This document shows, in pieces, positions 23,801 to 33,717 of a DNA stretch of 64,000 nt. Every line of letters begins with the position of its first letter. Within the stretch, counting starts at the first letter, position 1. Origin of the DNA: Skeletonema tropicum (taxonomy: Eukaryota; Bacillariophyta; Thalassiosirophyceae; Thalassiosirales; Thalassiosiraceae); the NCBI GenBank assembly GCA_037178625.1, contig CM074138.1, positions 496,001 through 560,000 on the forward strand, written 5' to 3'. A program made the translations under genes and the position numbers. The notes beneath the pieces are model-generated. The model did not search any database. It had not been told where the DNA came from and saw only the letters and a program-made list of their open reading frames with translations.

Positions 23801-23974
23801 TCTATGTCCATCTCACGACTGGTCTTTATATCAGGTTATGACTGTGGAGTATTTACCTGCATGTTTGGAGACTTTGTCACAAAGGATTGTGAACCTGTCT
23901 TCCAGCAAGAGCACATCGATCAGTGCAGAGAGCGCATTGCACTTTCAATTATGAAGAACTGTGCTATTGAGTAA
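17875..23974 (+). CDS. Chimeric protein: acidic repeats, DDE-type transposase-like core, two BRCT domains, Ulp1 SUMO protease
   Basis: Exons 17875..19393, 19479..22226, 22303..22650, 22730..23731 and 23835..23974 give 1,918 aa, all junctions in frame. Residues ~75-285 are four acidic/Ser repeats; a Lys/Arg-rich linker follows. Around 876-1000 lies a RNase-H-like transposase core with DFKMKINP, a second Asp in ETDGAGCYNS, then HSENGGGKTC and DGGFGKLAANQKD. Near 1180 there is a Cys/His cluster (CPCRRED... NALVRHMENGQH) like a C2H2 finger. Two BRCT domains of the DNA-ligase/RFC1 type follow (FFLDGQFDDKQVV...IESMGG and FFFDGDFEDITVT...IEHLGG), each interrupted by an intron after the GG helix. Residues ~1700-1918 form a C48 cysteine protease with GQWLNDEVINYFL, MHWTSACIF, YFDSK, PRQLN and GYDCGVFTC: the His, Asp, Gln and Cys are all present. 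It could be an intact transposase or a domesticated one; no terminal repeats were found. Confidence 0.8.
18100..18720 (+). repeat. Four ~61-residue in-frame tandem repeats in the chimeric gene
   Basis: The unit begins GAGTTGGCGTCGTCCAAGGAT at 18100, 18283 and 18469, and in altered form at 18649, a period of about 180-186 bp that is always a multiple of three. It encodes ELASSKDSRSDDEIAEEQLL and a Ser-Trp stretch. Copies 2 and 3 are almost identical at DNA level, which points to recent unequal exchange. The Asp/Glu/Ser content suggests a disordered, possibly phosphorylated or SUMO-interacting tail. Confidence 0.8.
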
Positions 23975-25720
23975 ATTGTAATGCATGTAATATATGAATT
24001 GTTTATAGTATTGGTAAAACAGCACCTCTTAGTTGAGAAGTTACATGTATAAAATATAGGACTAGAATAGGAGCAGGCACAGTTGAAGACGACGAGTCAA
24101 CTCTCAGGATAAGAAAACACGTGAAACCCTAAGCAGAGTTGCAAGTTGCAACAAACACTTCCACCACAGCTGACAACATAATATTCCCACAATCCCACAA
24201 ATAATTCAATCCCTTTATCACGAGGTTTTTGCAGCTGCACTGATACAATACAGGTATCCCCTCCTCCTCCCGCCCCATCCACGCTTCCGATCATTCACTT
24301 TCAACATCAATTGTTCAACATGTAAATAACTCGCTACTCTCCACCTGATACTGCTGTTTCGATTTGGAATGGCCCTCTAGCATATTATTATTCCCTCCAC
24401 CTGTTTCTCCCCGTATTATCATCCCCTCCACCCTCGTGTGGCCTCGCGATGCCGCTGTTTATGCTGCCGTTTCTATCCATTCAAAGCACAAATTCGTCTC
24501 TTCATCGTTTGTTCTGCGGGAATTTGCTTCTTCCTGAAACAATCAGCTACGATACCATAGCTAATAAACAACAATAGCCGCATCATCAACACCCTTAGGC
24601 AAGAGATGATTGTTTAGTGTTGTGTCCGGTGCAGTACTCCCTCTCTCTATCTAAGAGAGCAAGCGGTTCATGGTGATTGTGGCGTGGGGGTATGATGATG
24701 GGGGGTTTATTATCGCCTCGCCGAATTTTAAAAAAAATAGCAATACCCCCAAAATAGGCCCAAAATTCGAGATTGCTATTGTTGGCCAAATCCATTAGTT
24801 AAGTTAGTGATTAACAATAGGCGGACCGCCCATTTAATAATCTGCGGTCGCTTTTGCTGTAGGTGGAGTGTGGGGCGAGTAATTGAGAGGCAAAGTCAAG
24901 GCCCAGTTCCACTTTTTACCGGATTTTAAGAAAAAAACACTCTTAAGAAACACACAATTTAGGATACATACAACCAGCCCCAGCCAGGTCCTCAAGGTTA
25001 ACCCTAAGCAGTGGGTATAGTACCCTAGGACTCAGTCCCGCGGATGTTTTGCTTTGACTGTCAGATCGTTACCCCGGGGACAAAACGAGTACCTATTGTA
25101 ACTAAGATTTTTTCTTGACCAAAAAAAACATCCGAACTTGACCAACGAAAGGCGAACTCCGACATTTTACCAAGATGGAAACGTCATTACATATATGCAC
25201 GTCAGATCAAGTTTGCCATAGAAGTCCAGTAATTTGTGACTCACACGTCACCGACTTGCGAACTCGTAGCATCAGATAGGAGTGACAAACATAAGGACCA
25301 AAGTCCTGTAAATCACGACTAACAATTTGTCGTCGGAGAAGTAATCATGTAAACATTTTACATAATCCAGGTTCGGTATTCGTATGTAGACTGTGGGTCA
25401 TTCTTTTCCATATTTAAAGTACGAACTTTTACAAATTTTTCAATATCAACGACACTATTGAAGTTAGGTCGAGTGCCATCTTGCAGGTCGAGTGCCATCT
25501 TGCACATTTCTTCTTTCCCAACACTCACATGAAAACTAATTGTGTCTGACTATGTCTTCAGCATTCGTTTTACATACTACTCCTACTGGGTAGAAAAGTT
25601 CCTCAAGTGTTTGTTGAACCTTGCCAAGACACCATGACAACAACAAAGGAAGGAGGTATTCAGAGTTCAGAGGAGTACACCTCATTCAGGTAAACCTCGC
25701 GGAAATCCTTAATCCTGTCC
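23975..25720. other. Intergenic, with a 19-bp direct repeat
   Basis: No gene is supported in this 1.7-kb stretch. AGGTCGAGTGCCATCTTGC occurs twice head to tail at 25466-25503. A poly-A tract lies near 24727-24738 and others near 24930 and 25120. It includes the 3' flank of the chimeric gene and the promoter of the first HMG gene. Confidence 0.5.
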
Positions 25721-26974
25721 ATGAGGTCTAATGAGACGACAACGCACTTCAAAGCATCGTCCTACGCCTATAGGATTGACAAGCAACTGACCATGGAGAA
25801 GCCAAAACGTCCACTAAGTTCGTTCAATCTATTCTACCGTTACAAGCGGTTCCTCGTCACAGGTCAAGGTAACATATCCGAAGAAGCAGTCAAAAGAATA
25901 CTATTTTGTCCAGCTGGGTTAGAAGATGAACTGCTAACACCCTCCAAGTCACATCAAAGTCAACGCAGACCATCCTCCAAAACCAATGAGATACGACGGA
26001 ATAAAATCCGCACCGCACTCGAGGGTAAAATATTACCTTCCACGGACAAGAAGAAGCGACGTCATCGCAAGGCAGAGAATGGTCCCTCAATCAGCTTCGT
26101 TGAAATGGGACGACTGATGACGGAAAGTTGGAAGCATGTCGATCCATTTGCAAGGCAGGTGTTTGATGATCTTGCGGGAGAAGGACGTCAGTTTTACAAG
26201 GATGCTTTGGAGGAGTATACTCGGATGGAAGGACCTGCTAGTGATACAGGAGAAGTCTTAAGAGCTGCTCAGTCGAAAAGCATTTCGACTGAAAAAGTCA
26301 GTGTGCACAAGGTTTCACGAAGCGTCAAGAAGGACACGATGCTTTCGACGAGGTCGCAAGAATCGAGAAGGGTCTCCCAAGCAAGAAGTAGTAGTAGTAA
26401 TGTTGGACTGGAAAGTGTGAAATTGCCTAGAACGAATAACACGGCTAGCCAAGCTGGCTCAAATCCTGAATACACATCGAGGGCATTTCAAAATTCGGGC
26501 TTTTCTCCCGCTCCCGCTCCCGCTCCTGAATCATCCGGGACGCGGTCTACTGGTAACTATCATCAGTTTCCAACGCAGTCGTTTCAGGTAGAGGACCAGC
26601 TGCTCCTTCCACAGCCGAATCATCAACCACAACAGTTGTATCACCAGCAGCAATATCACCAATACCTTCAGCGGCAGCAGCTGCAGCAAGAAGGAAATAA
26701 TCATGATGCCAATTTGCATCAAATGCATCATGATGCCAATTTGCATCAAATGCATCATGATGCGTACAGTACAAGTATTGATGTCCTTTCTCATCTAGCT
26801 TCGCCACGTCGCATCATTTCAAGAAGCGCTGCAACAGGAGGAGGAGGAGGAAGAGATAATGGTCAACATGCTGGGGTAGATCATAATGATTTTTTTGCTG
26901 AAAACCCGGCGGATCTAAATTTGCAAAATGAGGATATCAAGACGTTCTTCGATGCAGTAGATCGAAGGAATTAG
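25721..26974 (+). CDS. HMG-box protein with an insertion inside the box, tandem copy 1
   Basis: A single exon of 417 aa. The box begins at ~26 (KPKRPLSSFNLFYRYKRF), is interrupted by ~75 basic residues ending KKKRRHRK, and resumes ISFVEMGRLMTESWKHVDPFARQVFDDLAGEGRQFYKDALEEY. The two parts match helix 1 and helices 2-3 of the HMG fold, which bends DNA non-specifically. A Ser/Lys linker and a Gln/His-rich C-terminal half follow, suggesting a transcriptional or architectural factor. The alternative start MEKPKRP at residue 25 is possible. Compared with copy 2 it has an extra APAP and a second DANLHQMHH unit. Confidence 0.85.
   Translation: MRSNETTTHFKASSYAYRIDKQLTMEKPKRPLSSFNLFYRYKRFLVTGQGNISEEAVKRILFCPAGLEDELLTPSKSHQSQRRPSSKTNEIRRNKIRTALEGKILPSTDKKKRRHRKAENGPSISFVEMGRLMTESWKHVDPFARQVFDDLAGEGRQFYKDALEEYTRMEGPASDTGEVLRAAQSKSISTEKVSVHKVSRSVKKDTMLSTRSQESRRVSQARSSSSNVGLESVKLPRTNNTASQAGSNPEYTSRAFQNSGFSPAPAPAPESSGTRSTGNYHQFPTQSFQVEDQLLLPQPNHQPQQLYHQQQYHQYLQRQQLQQEGNNHDANLHQMHHDANLHQMHHDAYSTSIDVLSHLASPRRIISRSAATGGGGGRDNGQHAGVDHNDFFAENPADLNLQNEDIKTFFDAVDRRN
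26700..26756 (+). repeat. 27-bp tandem duplication within HMG copy 1
   Basis: ATGATGCCAATTTGCATCAA followed by ATGCATC is present twice in a row here and once in the second gene copy. It adds nine residues (DANLHQMHH) in frame. The arrangement dates the change to after the gene duplication, either as gain in copy 1 or loss in copy 2. Confidence 0.85.
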
Positions 26975-27578
26975 ATGCTCTTGTACGTAATGTTGTGGCA
27001 ATGGCACCATCAAGAATCGTGAGAAATTGGTCGAACTATTTCATTGATTGAATGGCGGATATCACCAGAATGCTGAGAAATTGATCGACGTTGTTCGGTT
27101 GATTGAATTTGAAATGCTGTATATGCATGTTCAGGAACAAAGTACAGGTTACTCTTGGGACTTGGGACATGATAACTATGCATTTAAGATAAAGCATTAT
27201 CTCTGATCAGTACGGATGCCTTTCTAGTCTTTTGCTTGACAGTATTTAGCATAATAATGATGTCGTTTGCAAGAAACAATTGATGAAACGGACGGGATGC
27301 CAGCTCAGCTTCTGCAAATCATTTGTCGTGTCGTCTTCGTCTACTCTCGAACTAAGTGTACACGTTACTTAATGGGCACGAAAGAAGAGGATCGCATAAT
27401 CTATTTACAGGAACTATCTGACACATACACCCCTGCACTGTAGAGGATGCAAATCAAAGCAGAGTTGTTCGGAGGGAACGAGGAGTAAACCTCATCGCTC
27501 AGGTAAACCTCGCGGAAATCCTTAAGTACTCGGAAATCAGATCAGATCGAATAAATTGACTTATCCATTGTCCTGTCC

Positions 27579-28793
27579 ATGAGGTCTAATGAGACGACAA
27601 CGCACTTCAAAGCATCGTCCTACGCCTATAGGATTGACAAGCAACTGACCATGGAGAAGCCAAAACGTCCACTAAGTTCGTTCAATCTATTCTACCGTTA
27701 CAAGCGGTTCCTCGTCACAGGTCAAGGTAACATATCCGAAGAAGCAGTCAAAAGAATACTATTTTGTCCAGCTGGGTTAGAAGATGAACTGCTAACACCC
27801 TCCAAGTCACATCAAAGTCAACGCAGACCATCCTCCAAAACCAATGAGATACGACGGAATAAAATCCGCACCGCACTCGAGGGTAAAATATTACCTTCCA
27901 CGGACAAGAAGAAGCGACGTCATCGCAAGGCAGAGAATGGTCCCTCCATCAGCTTCGTTGAAATGGGACGACTGATGACGGAAAGTTGGAAGCACGTCGA
28001 TCCATTTGCAAGGCAGGTGTTTGATGATCTTGCGGGAGAAGGACGTCAGTTTTACGAGGATGCTTTGGAGGAGTATACGCGGATGGAAGGACCTGCTAGT
28101 GGTACAGGAGAAGCCTTAAGAGCTGCTCAGTCGAAAAGCATTTCGGCTGAAAAAGTCAGTGTGCACAAGGTTTCACGAAGCGTCAAGAAGGACACGATGC
28201 TGTCGACGAAGTCGCAGGAATCGAGAAGGGTCTCCCAAGCAAGTAGTAGTAATGGTGGACTGGACAGTGTGAAATTGCCTAGAACGTATAACACGGCTAG
28301 CCAAGCTGGCTCAAATCCTGAATACACATCGAGGGCATTTCAAAATTCGGGCTTTTCTCCCGCTCCCGCTCCCGAATCATCCGGGACGCGGTCTACTGGT
28401 AACTATCATCAGTTTCCAACGCAGTCGTTTCAGGTAGAGGACCAGCTGCTCCTTCCACAGCCGAATCATCAACCACAACAGTTGTATCATCAGCAGCAAT
28501 ATCACCAATACCTTCAGCGGCAGCAGCTGCAGCAAGAAGGAAATAATCATGATGCCAATTTGCATCAAATGCATCATAATGCGTACAGTGCAAGTATTGA
28601 TGTCCTTTCTCATCTAGCTTCGCCACGTCGCATCATTTCAAGAAGCGCTGCAACAGGAGGAGGAGGAGGAAGAGATAATGGTCAACATGCTGGGGTAGAT
28701 CATAATGATTTTTATGCTGAAAACCCGGCGGATCTAAATTTGCAAAATGAGGATATCAAGACGTTCTTCGATGCAGTAGATCGAAGGAATTAG
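27579..28793 (+). CDS. HMG-box protein with an insertion inside the box, tandem copy 2
   Basis: A single exon of 404 aa. It is identical to copy 1 for about the first 160 residues apart from K/E near 160, then has scattered substitutions (DTGEVL/GTGEAL, STE/SAE, RTNNT/RTYNT, FFAEN/YAEN) and two in-frame length changes. Its 5' flank has an insertion of about 50 bp, between TCCTTAA and TCCTGTCC, that copy 1 lacks. That could alter its promoter. Both copies keep full frames, so both may be active. Confidence 0.85.
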   Translation: MRSNETTTHFKASSYAYRIDKQLTMEKPKRPLSSFNLFYRYKRFLVTGQGNISEEAVKRILFCPAGLEDELLTPSKSHQSQRRPSSKTNEIRRNKIRTALEGKILPSTDKKKRRHRKAENGPSISFVEMGRLMTESWKHVDPFARQVFDDLAGEGRQFYEDALEEYTRMEGPASGTGEALRAAQSKSISAEKVSVHKVSRSVKKDTMLSTKSQESRRVSQASSSNGGLDSVKLPRTYNTASQAGSNPEYTSRAFQNSGFSPAPAPESSGTRSTGNYHQFPTQSFQVEDQLLLPQPNHQPQQLYHQQQYHQYLQRQQLQQEGNNHDANLHQMHHNAYSASIDVLSHLASPRRIISRSAATGGGGGRDNGQHAGVDHNDFYAENPADLNLQNEDIKTFFDAVDRRN

Positions 28794-29254
28794 ATGCTCT
28801 TGTACGTAATGTTGTGGCAATGGCACCATCAAGAATCGTGAGAAATTGGTCGAACTATTTCATTGATTGAATTGCGGATATCGCATTATCATTTTTTGCT
28901 ATCACCAGAATCCTGAGAAATTGATCGACATTGTTCGGTTGATTGAATTTGAAATTTTGTAGGATACATGTTCAGGAACAAAGTACAGGTTACTCTTGGG
29001 ACATGATAACTATGCACACTACTACAATGGTAAATAAGCCTTAATTAAATGAAGCATTATCTCTGATCATTACGGATGCCTTTCTAGTCTTTTGCTTCAC
29101 AGTATTTAGCATGTAATAATGATGTCGCTTACAAGAAACAATTGATGAAACGGACGGGATGCCAGCTCAGCTTCTGCAAATCATTTGTCGTGTCGTCGTC
29201 GCGTCGTCAATTCTCGAAGTATTGTAGATAAGTGCAGACTAAGTGCACACGTTA

Positions 29255-29293
29255 TTAACCCATCCCCGGCGGGATGGCTGCGGGATGGGTTAA
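29255..29293. repeat. 12-bp perfect hairpin insertion present only in unit 2
   Basis: TTAACCCATCCC is followed by a 15-nt loop and then GGGATGGGTTAA. The corresponding site in unit 1 (near 27370) reads CACGTTACTTAATGGGCACG and lacks it. It is therefore either an insertion of a very small foldback sequence or a deletion in unit 1. The loop repeats GGGATGG once more. Confidence 0.7.
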
Positions 29294-30006
29294 GTGGGCA
29301 CGAAAGAAAAGGATTGCATAATCTACTATTTACAGGAACTATACACCCCTGCACTGTAGAGGATGCAAATCAAATCAAAGTTGTTCGGAGGGAACGAGAT
29401 TTATTTCTCATCACCGAACCGTTTGCCCGCCGCGGCTATAGCCTTGCCCAGCCATAAATGCACTAAATGGCAAAAATTTTAATATTCTACTTTATGTGCA
29501 TATATCGATAGTATAGAGTGTGAGGATTATGGGAATGACACTATCTTTTTCTGGTTCCATATATTCATCGAGATATCAACACCACAAAATCAGGTCGTGC
29601 ACATCATCATCAAAAAGTGATTTTTTATGTAGGAGTAATGCTTATTCTTCTCTGAAGTCACCTTACCAACAATGTCAGCTTGGTACGCTCCATCTGCTCC
29701 ATCCCATTCTATTAGTAGGCCTCATGTAGACCTATCAGTAGGCCTCATCAAGCGCCTCTGCTCTTGGCCTTGCTTGCCGGCTTTGATGAATCAAACGAAG
29801 CTTCGGCTTTGATTCTGCAGCAAATCGGATACGCGAGCTTTCGACTTTCCTTTCGAAGCTCCAAAAGAGGAGAAAGAGGACAAGTACGTACAGGCGGAAT
29901 TACTACTAAAAGTACGCAGCGGGCCCACCCTCTCTCTCCTTTGACAGAAAGATGATGACATCAAGGGACAGCATAGCAACGCAACAAAAAATAAACCCCT
30001 ATTGAG

Positions 30007-30007
<1 letters not shown>

Positions 30008-30039
<32 letters not shown>

Positions 30040-30040
30040 T
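30008..30040 (+). repeat. (GATA)n microsatellite
   Basis: About eight uninterrupted units of TAGA/GATA. It is a simple sequence and likely polymorphic in length. Confidence 0.95.
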
Positions 30041-32949
30041 ATTTTATTCACTACTCCCTAGACACCTGTGTCAGTAGAGAAAGAAGAATTTAAACCTGGA
30101 GGGGCTCGGGCTGGTCCCGAAGAAGCCTGTGTGGCCTGCCGGGAACTAACTGGTCGACGGATGTGGAAAGCGAACGCCTTGGCCTTGGTGCAGGCGAGGC
30201 CAAACTGTTGAAGGAAGTGGATCTGAGGTAGGGGGGCATTTCATAACTTTCTGAATTTTTTATGCTGCCAAAAAACATCGACCAAGTGATTATATGCATT
30301 CCTAAGGGTATTAGAAGTGATTTATAGGAAGAATTATTTTCATAGCACCACCATGGTCGAAGATATCAATAGATACAATTACAAGAAAATCACTCATCTG
30401 GTATTGGACATTTACACTTCCTACGTTGGAATTAAATATGCTTATTGTAGGAGGATACCAACCGGTTATGAAAATAATGGCGCCATCCATCATCAGATCT
30501 CACAAGACCAAAAATGGCTCTAACCATGGTATCTTTGCCCCTATATCGTCGCTTACCACAGATAATACTCATCTCATGATGTAAACTATATGCGGAACTC
30601 ATGTACCAGTGTATATGCAATGATATTTGATAAAATTTTGGGCTATTCATTCCTGTTCCTGCACTGTAATCATGTAGAATGAGCTGGCAAGTGGCCACAA
30701 TATCATGTCATCACCATGAAGATGGAGCATATCATCCCCCTTGAGACGTAATACACCCAAGTCAGCACACAACCTCTTTCTAATGATATATGAGGTGGAT
30801 TCGCAAAGGCTGGAGTGCCCGTTCTGGTCTTCATAGCAGTGATATATTCCGTGAGCGAAGCATGACATCCGAATCGACTCTCATGAATTTTCGCTCGTAT
30901 ATTCTGCAATAGCATGACGGGATGATTATCAATAACGAATAGAACGGCAACTACTCTCGACGTATATATATAGGCATTGTTTGCGCGGATCTATGTCACA
31001 CATATTGATTGTCCCTTTTAATATTTGCAAATTTAGGTGTCAAATTTAGCTCTCCAAAATAATCGAATTTTTGTGTTATGGGGCTATGTCTCTTACATCA
31101 TAGACTACACACCATAAGAAACTGCTTCACATCACTTCATATAACCTATAGAAGGATGTCATGTGGTGGAATGAATTTGAGTTATCCGTAACAATCCCAA
31201 AGTACACGGATCTGTCAGCATGCGTTAAGTTCTCATCTGTGCTAGTGGAGAGGGTAGGATTGCGTATATCTCCTCCTATTCTGATAGAACAACAATGTAA
31301 AGACATCCTCCTCTATTCATGATATATACAAAGCTGTTTTGGGCATTGAGATCTGATGGTTGTAGTTCGTGCCTGCAAAACGAAAAATGCCGCACGAAAA
31401 TTGATGGATTTTTATGATTGCGCCCGTAATGTATAAAGAGCTGATGCCATGGTAATCATCAATTTCGTCCATTACCAACTTCACCAGGCACCCACCATAG
31501 CCTATACTAACAGTAGGTGCGGCTCATTTGGGTATTATCCGCCCCTCTTCACTAGATTGTCGAATAATGCACGTGTTGAGCAATTTTTTGTGGAATAAAT
31601 TCGTGAGAGATACTCCAATATCATGTCCGCTCTATGCAATATCATCCACAAACCGCATAACAACCGACGTATATAGCCTAAAGGAGGCGGATGATGTGAA
31701 GTTGATTGCTTTGTGCATAACTTGTGTTCCAATAATTGAATTCTCCCCCCGAAATGTTGTGCCGACCGACCGATGTCAACACGTGCCTGGAGTGTTATTT
31801 ATTGAGTTCTGGGGCGATTCTGAATCCAGAAACGGACAACAACGTTGTAAACAACCAATAGAGGGGATCCGATCAGGTTAATATGGGAGGGGTGACGATT
31901 GTATTGGTGTAGAGGACGATCATTCGGGCGGCACAATTTTCATCGTCATGGTGAAGTGTATTTTTCTAAAAATACTGTTCCGTTCGGGGAATTTTCAAAA
32001 ATCGGCCAACGTGGTCCACCCACACAGTGTATTTGGGGGTGGACTACGGTCCGTCTTTCTTTTCAAAAGCTAGTATAATTCAATACTTTGGCAAAGATAG
32101 GCCGGCTGCCTTGTTCCCGAAGAGCATGCCATCGACAAGTTTGTCGAATAAAAAAATGGAGTTTTGGTCTGTCTGTACACCTCGCAAAAAATTTTAAGAA
32201 CGCTTCGAAACGTCTCCGGCAATCAAAAATACGTTGGAATTAGTACTACATTTTAACCCTTATCTATCCCTTTTTATGAAATGCCCCCCTATCTGAGGGG
32301 TGGGTGCTGATAATATATAGGAGTGGCCATAGAATCGCTGGTGGGCTGGTTTGGAAGCAGACCATGAGGAATTGGCAAGGGGAAGGATGCCATGGGGGGC
32401 AGAGCTTTGGAGGGAGTCGCGGTACATTTTCGCTGCGTGAGGCTTGCTGGCTGGAAAGGAGAGTGGTTGGATGGGGTCGTCGCCGAATAGGGATATGAAC
32501 CTACTGTCAGTACTCCTTTTTACCTACTGTTGCCACTCTTCTTCTTGGTCATTCTTGTCTCTCGGGCCAGCATGAAAGAAGTTGACGATCCAATAAAGGT
32601 AAGCTTCTACTTTTAGTTATCTTTTGCTTTTGAGGACAATTCGGAATTCAGGAACAGAATAATTATTATTCGTGGACATGATAACTATGCATACTACTAC
32701 ATTATTACTTGAAGAAGTATCTTTATTCACCTTCTGCCAAATCATAGAATAGTCGATGATGCGCTGCTTGAATGCCTCTCTAGCGTATGCAGCTTGCAAG
32801 TAGGGTCTTACAAGCAAGGCCTCTTTTACACATGGGAAGTCAGACAATATTCAATCCACGGATTGACCACCGTCGAGCTATGTCAACAGAAAAATCTTGG
32901 CTACATTATTTTTCCGTAACTCGTCTTGATGACGATTTCATCCACAGCC

Positions 32950-33420
32950 CCATTATGTTCACAATGCAATTTGGCTGTCAATGGACCATTTACGTGGCTC
33001 TTTGGGTCCTGATCTGCCTTCGACATTCATATCGATTGAAATCATTGTAACTCCTTTCCATGATTTATCTCCACTCGACTTTGAGAAAACTTCGTATTCA
33101 TGCACAAAGTCGTCCCATGGTATGTTGACGCCGTTGATAATGACAGTTGGCATTTCACCTTATCCTGGGTATCGATCTATTAGGTCTCTCCGCCACCGCC
33201 ACGGCGATTTCCAATGAATCGGAATTCTGGTCTCCTGTCCGTGTCTGGTCCTACATTTTCTATAGTCAATTGTAAATGTGCTCTACCGGGTTTGTAGATT
33301 CTTTTCACTGGCGCTGGAAGCATAGTCTCTATGACTTCCAAATATCGATTGGGATTGGCCGTATCTTTTTTATATGTTCTAATGATGTTGTTTGTGGGCA
33401 CTGTAGATACGATGAATAGC
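32950..33420 (-). pseudogene. Possible coding remnant, unrecognised
   Basis: Two adjacent minus-strand frames have protein-like composition: 33180-33400 (NPNRYLEVIETMLPAPVKRI, HLQLTIENVGPDTDRRPEF) and 32959-33153 (PTVIINGVNIPWDDFVHEYE, DKSWKGVTMISIDMNVEGR). A third short frame just downstream reads HNGAVDEIVIKTSYGK. They cannot be joined by a normal intron, and stops intervene. I infer a decayed gene or exons of a gene I cannot model. No family is recognised. Confidence 0.25.
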
Positions 33421-33717
33421 AGACAACAGACAAGGACCCGTTGATTGCTTGCGTATGGTTAGCAGTCACTGGAGCTCTGATCAACAAACTTGAGTACCAT
33501 GGGAATCCTCTTGCTCTTGCTTCTCAGGGCCTATTGGCCTTGGTGCTTTTTCATGCTTGAGAGCTCTTCGCGGCTTCGTCACGCCACGGTCGGAATTAGT
33601 ACTAAAAATGCGGTCCTGCCTCCCCTCACAAGTAAGCACTATAAGTACCTTCCAATCATCAGCAACTTCTTCAACACCAACACCTATCTTGCATCTTGCA
33701 ACCATTTCTGCCACTTA

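Larger units (their letters stand above)
25660..29398 (+). repeat. Tandem duplication of an HMG-box gene (two units of ~1.85 kb)
   Basis: Unit 1 runs from about 25660 to 27483 and unit 2 from about 27484 to 29398. Both carry CTCAGGTAAACCTCGCGGAAATCCTT, the HMG gene and a common downstream flank that ends at GATGCAAATCAAA...GTTGTTCGGAGGGAACGAG. The first ~600 bp of the two coding regions are nearly identical and differences increase towards the 3' flank, in part by small insertions. This is a recent direct duplication with both genes still open. Confidence 0.9.
29458..33717. other. Gene-poor region
   Basis: Over 4 kb without a gene I can defend. It contains a GATA microsatellite (30008-30040), many short frames without protein character, and a stretch near 32665-32700 (GGACATGATAACTATGCA.ACTACTAC) that also occurs in the 3' flank of HMG copy 2 at about 29001. 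The right end must hold the MOSC promoter. Confidence 0.5.

Noticed and set aside
16464..25720. Terminal inverted repeats bounding the transposase-BRCT-Ulp1 gene
   Set aside because: No matching inverted termini with target duplications were found by eye in either flank; the possibility stays open for a computed search.
29458..32600. Several 60-117 codon frames as genes
   Set aside because: They overlap on opposite strands, often lack an ATG, and show no domain or splice support.
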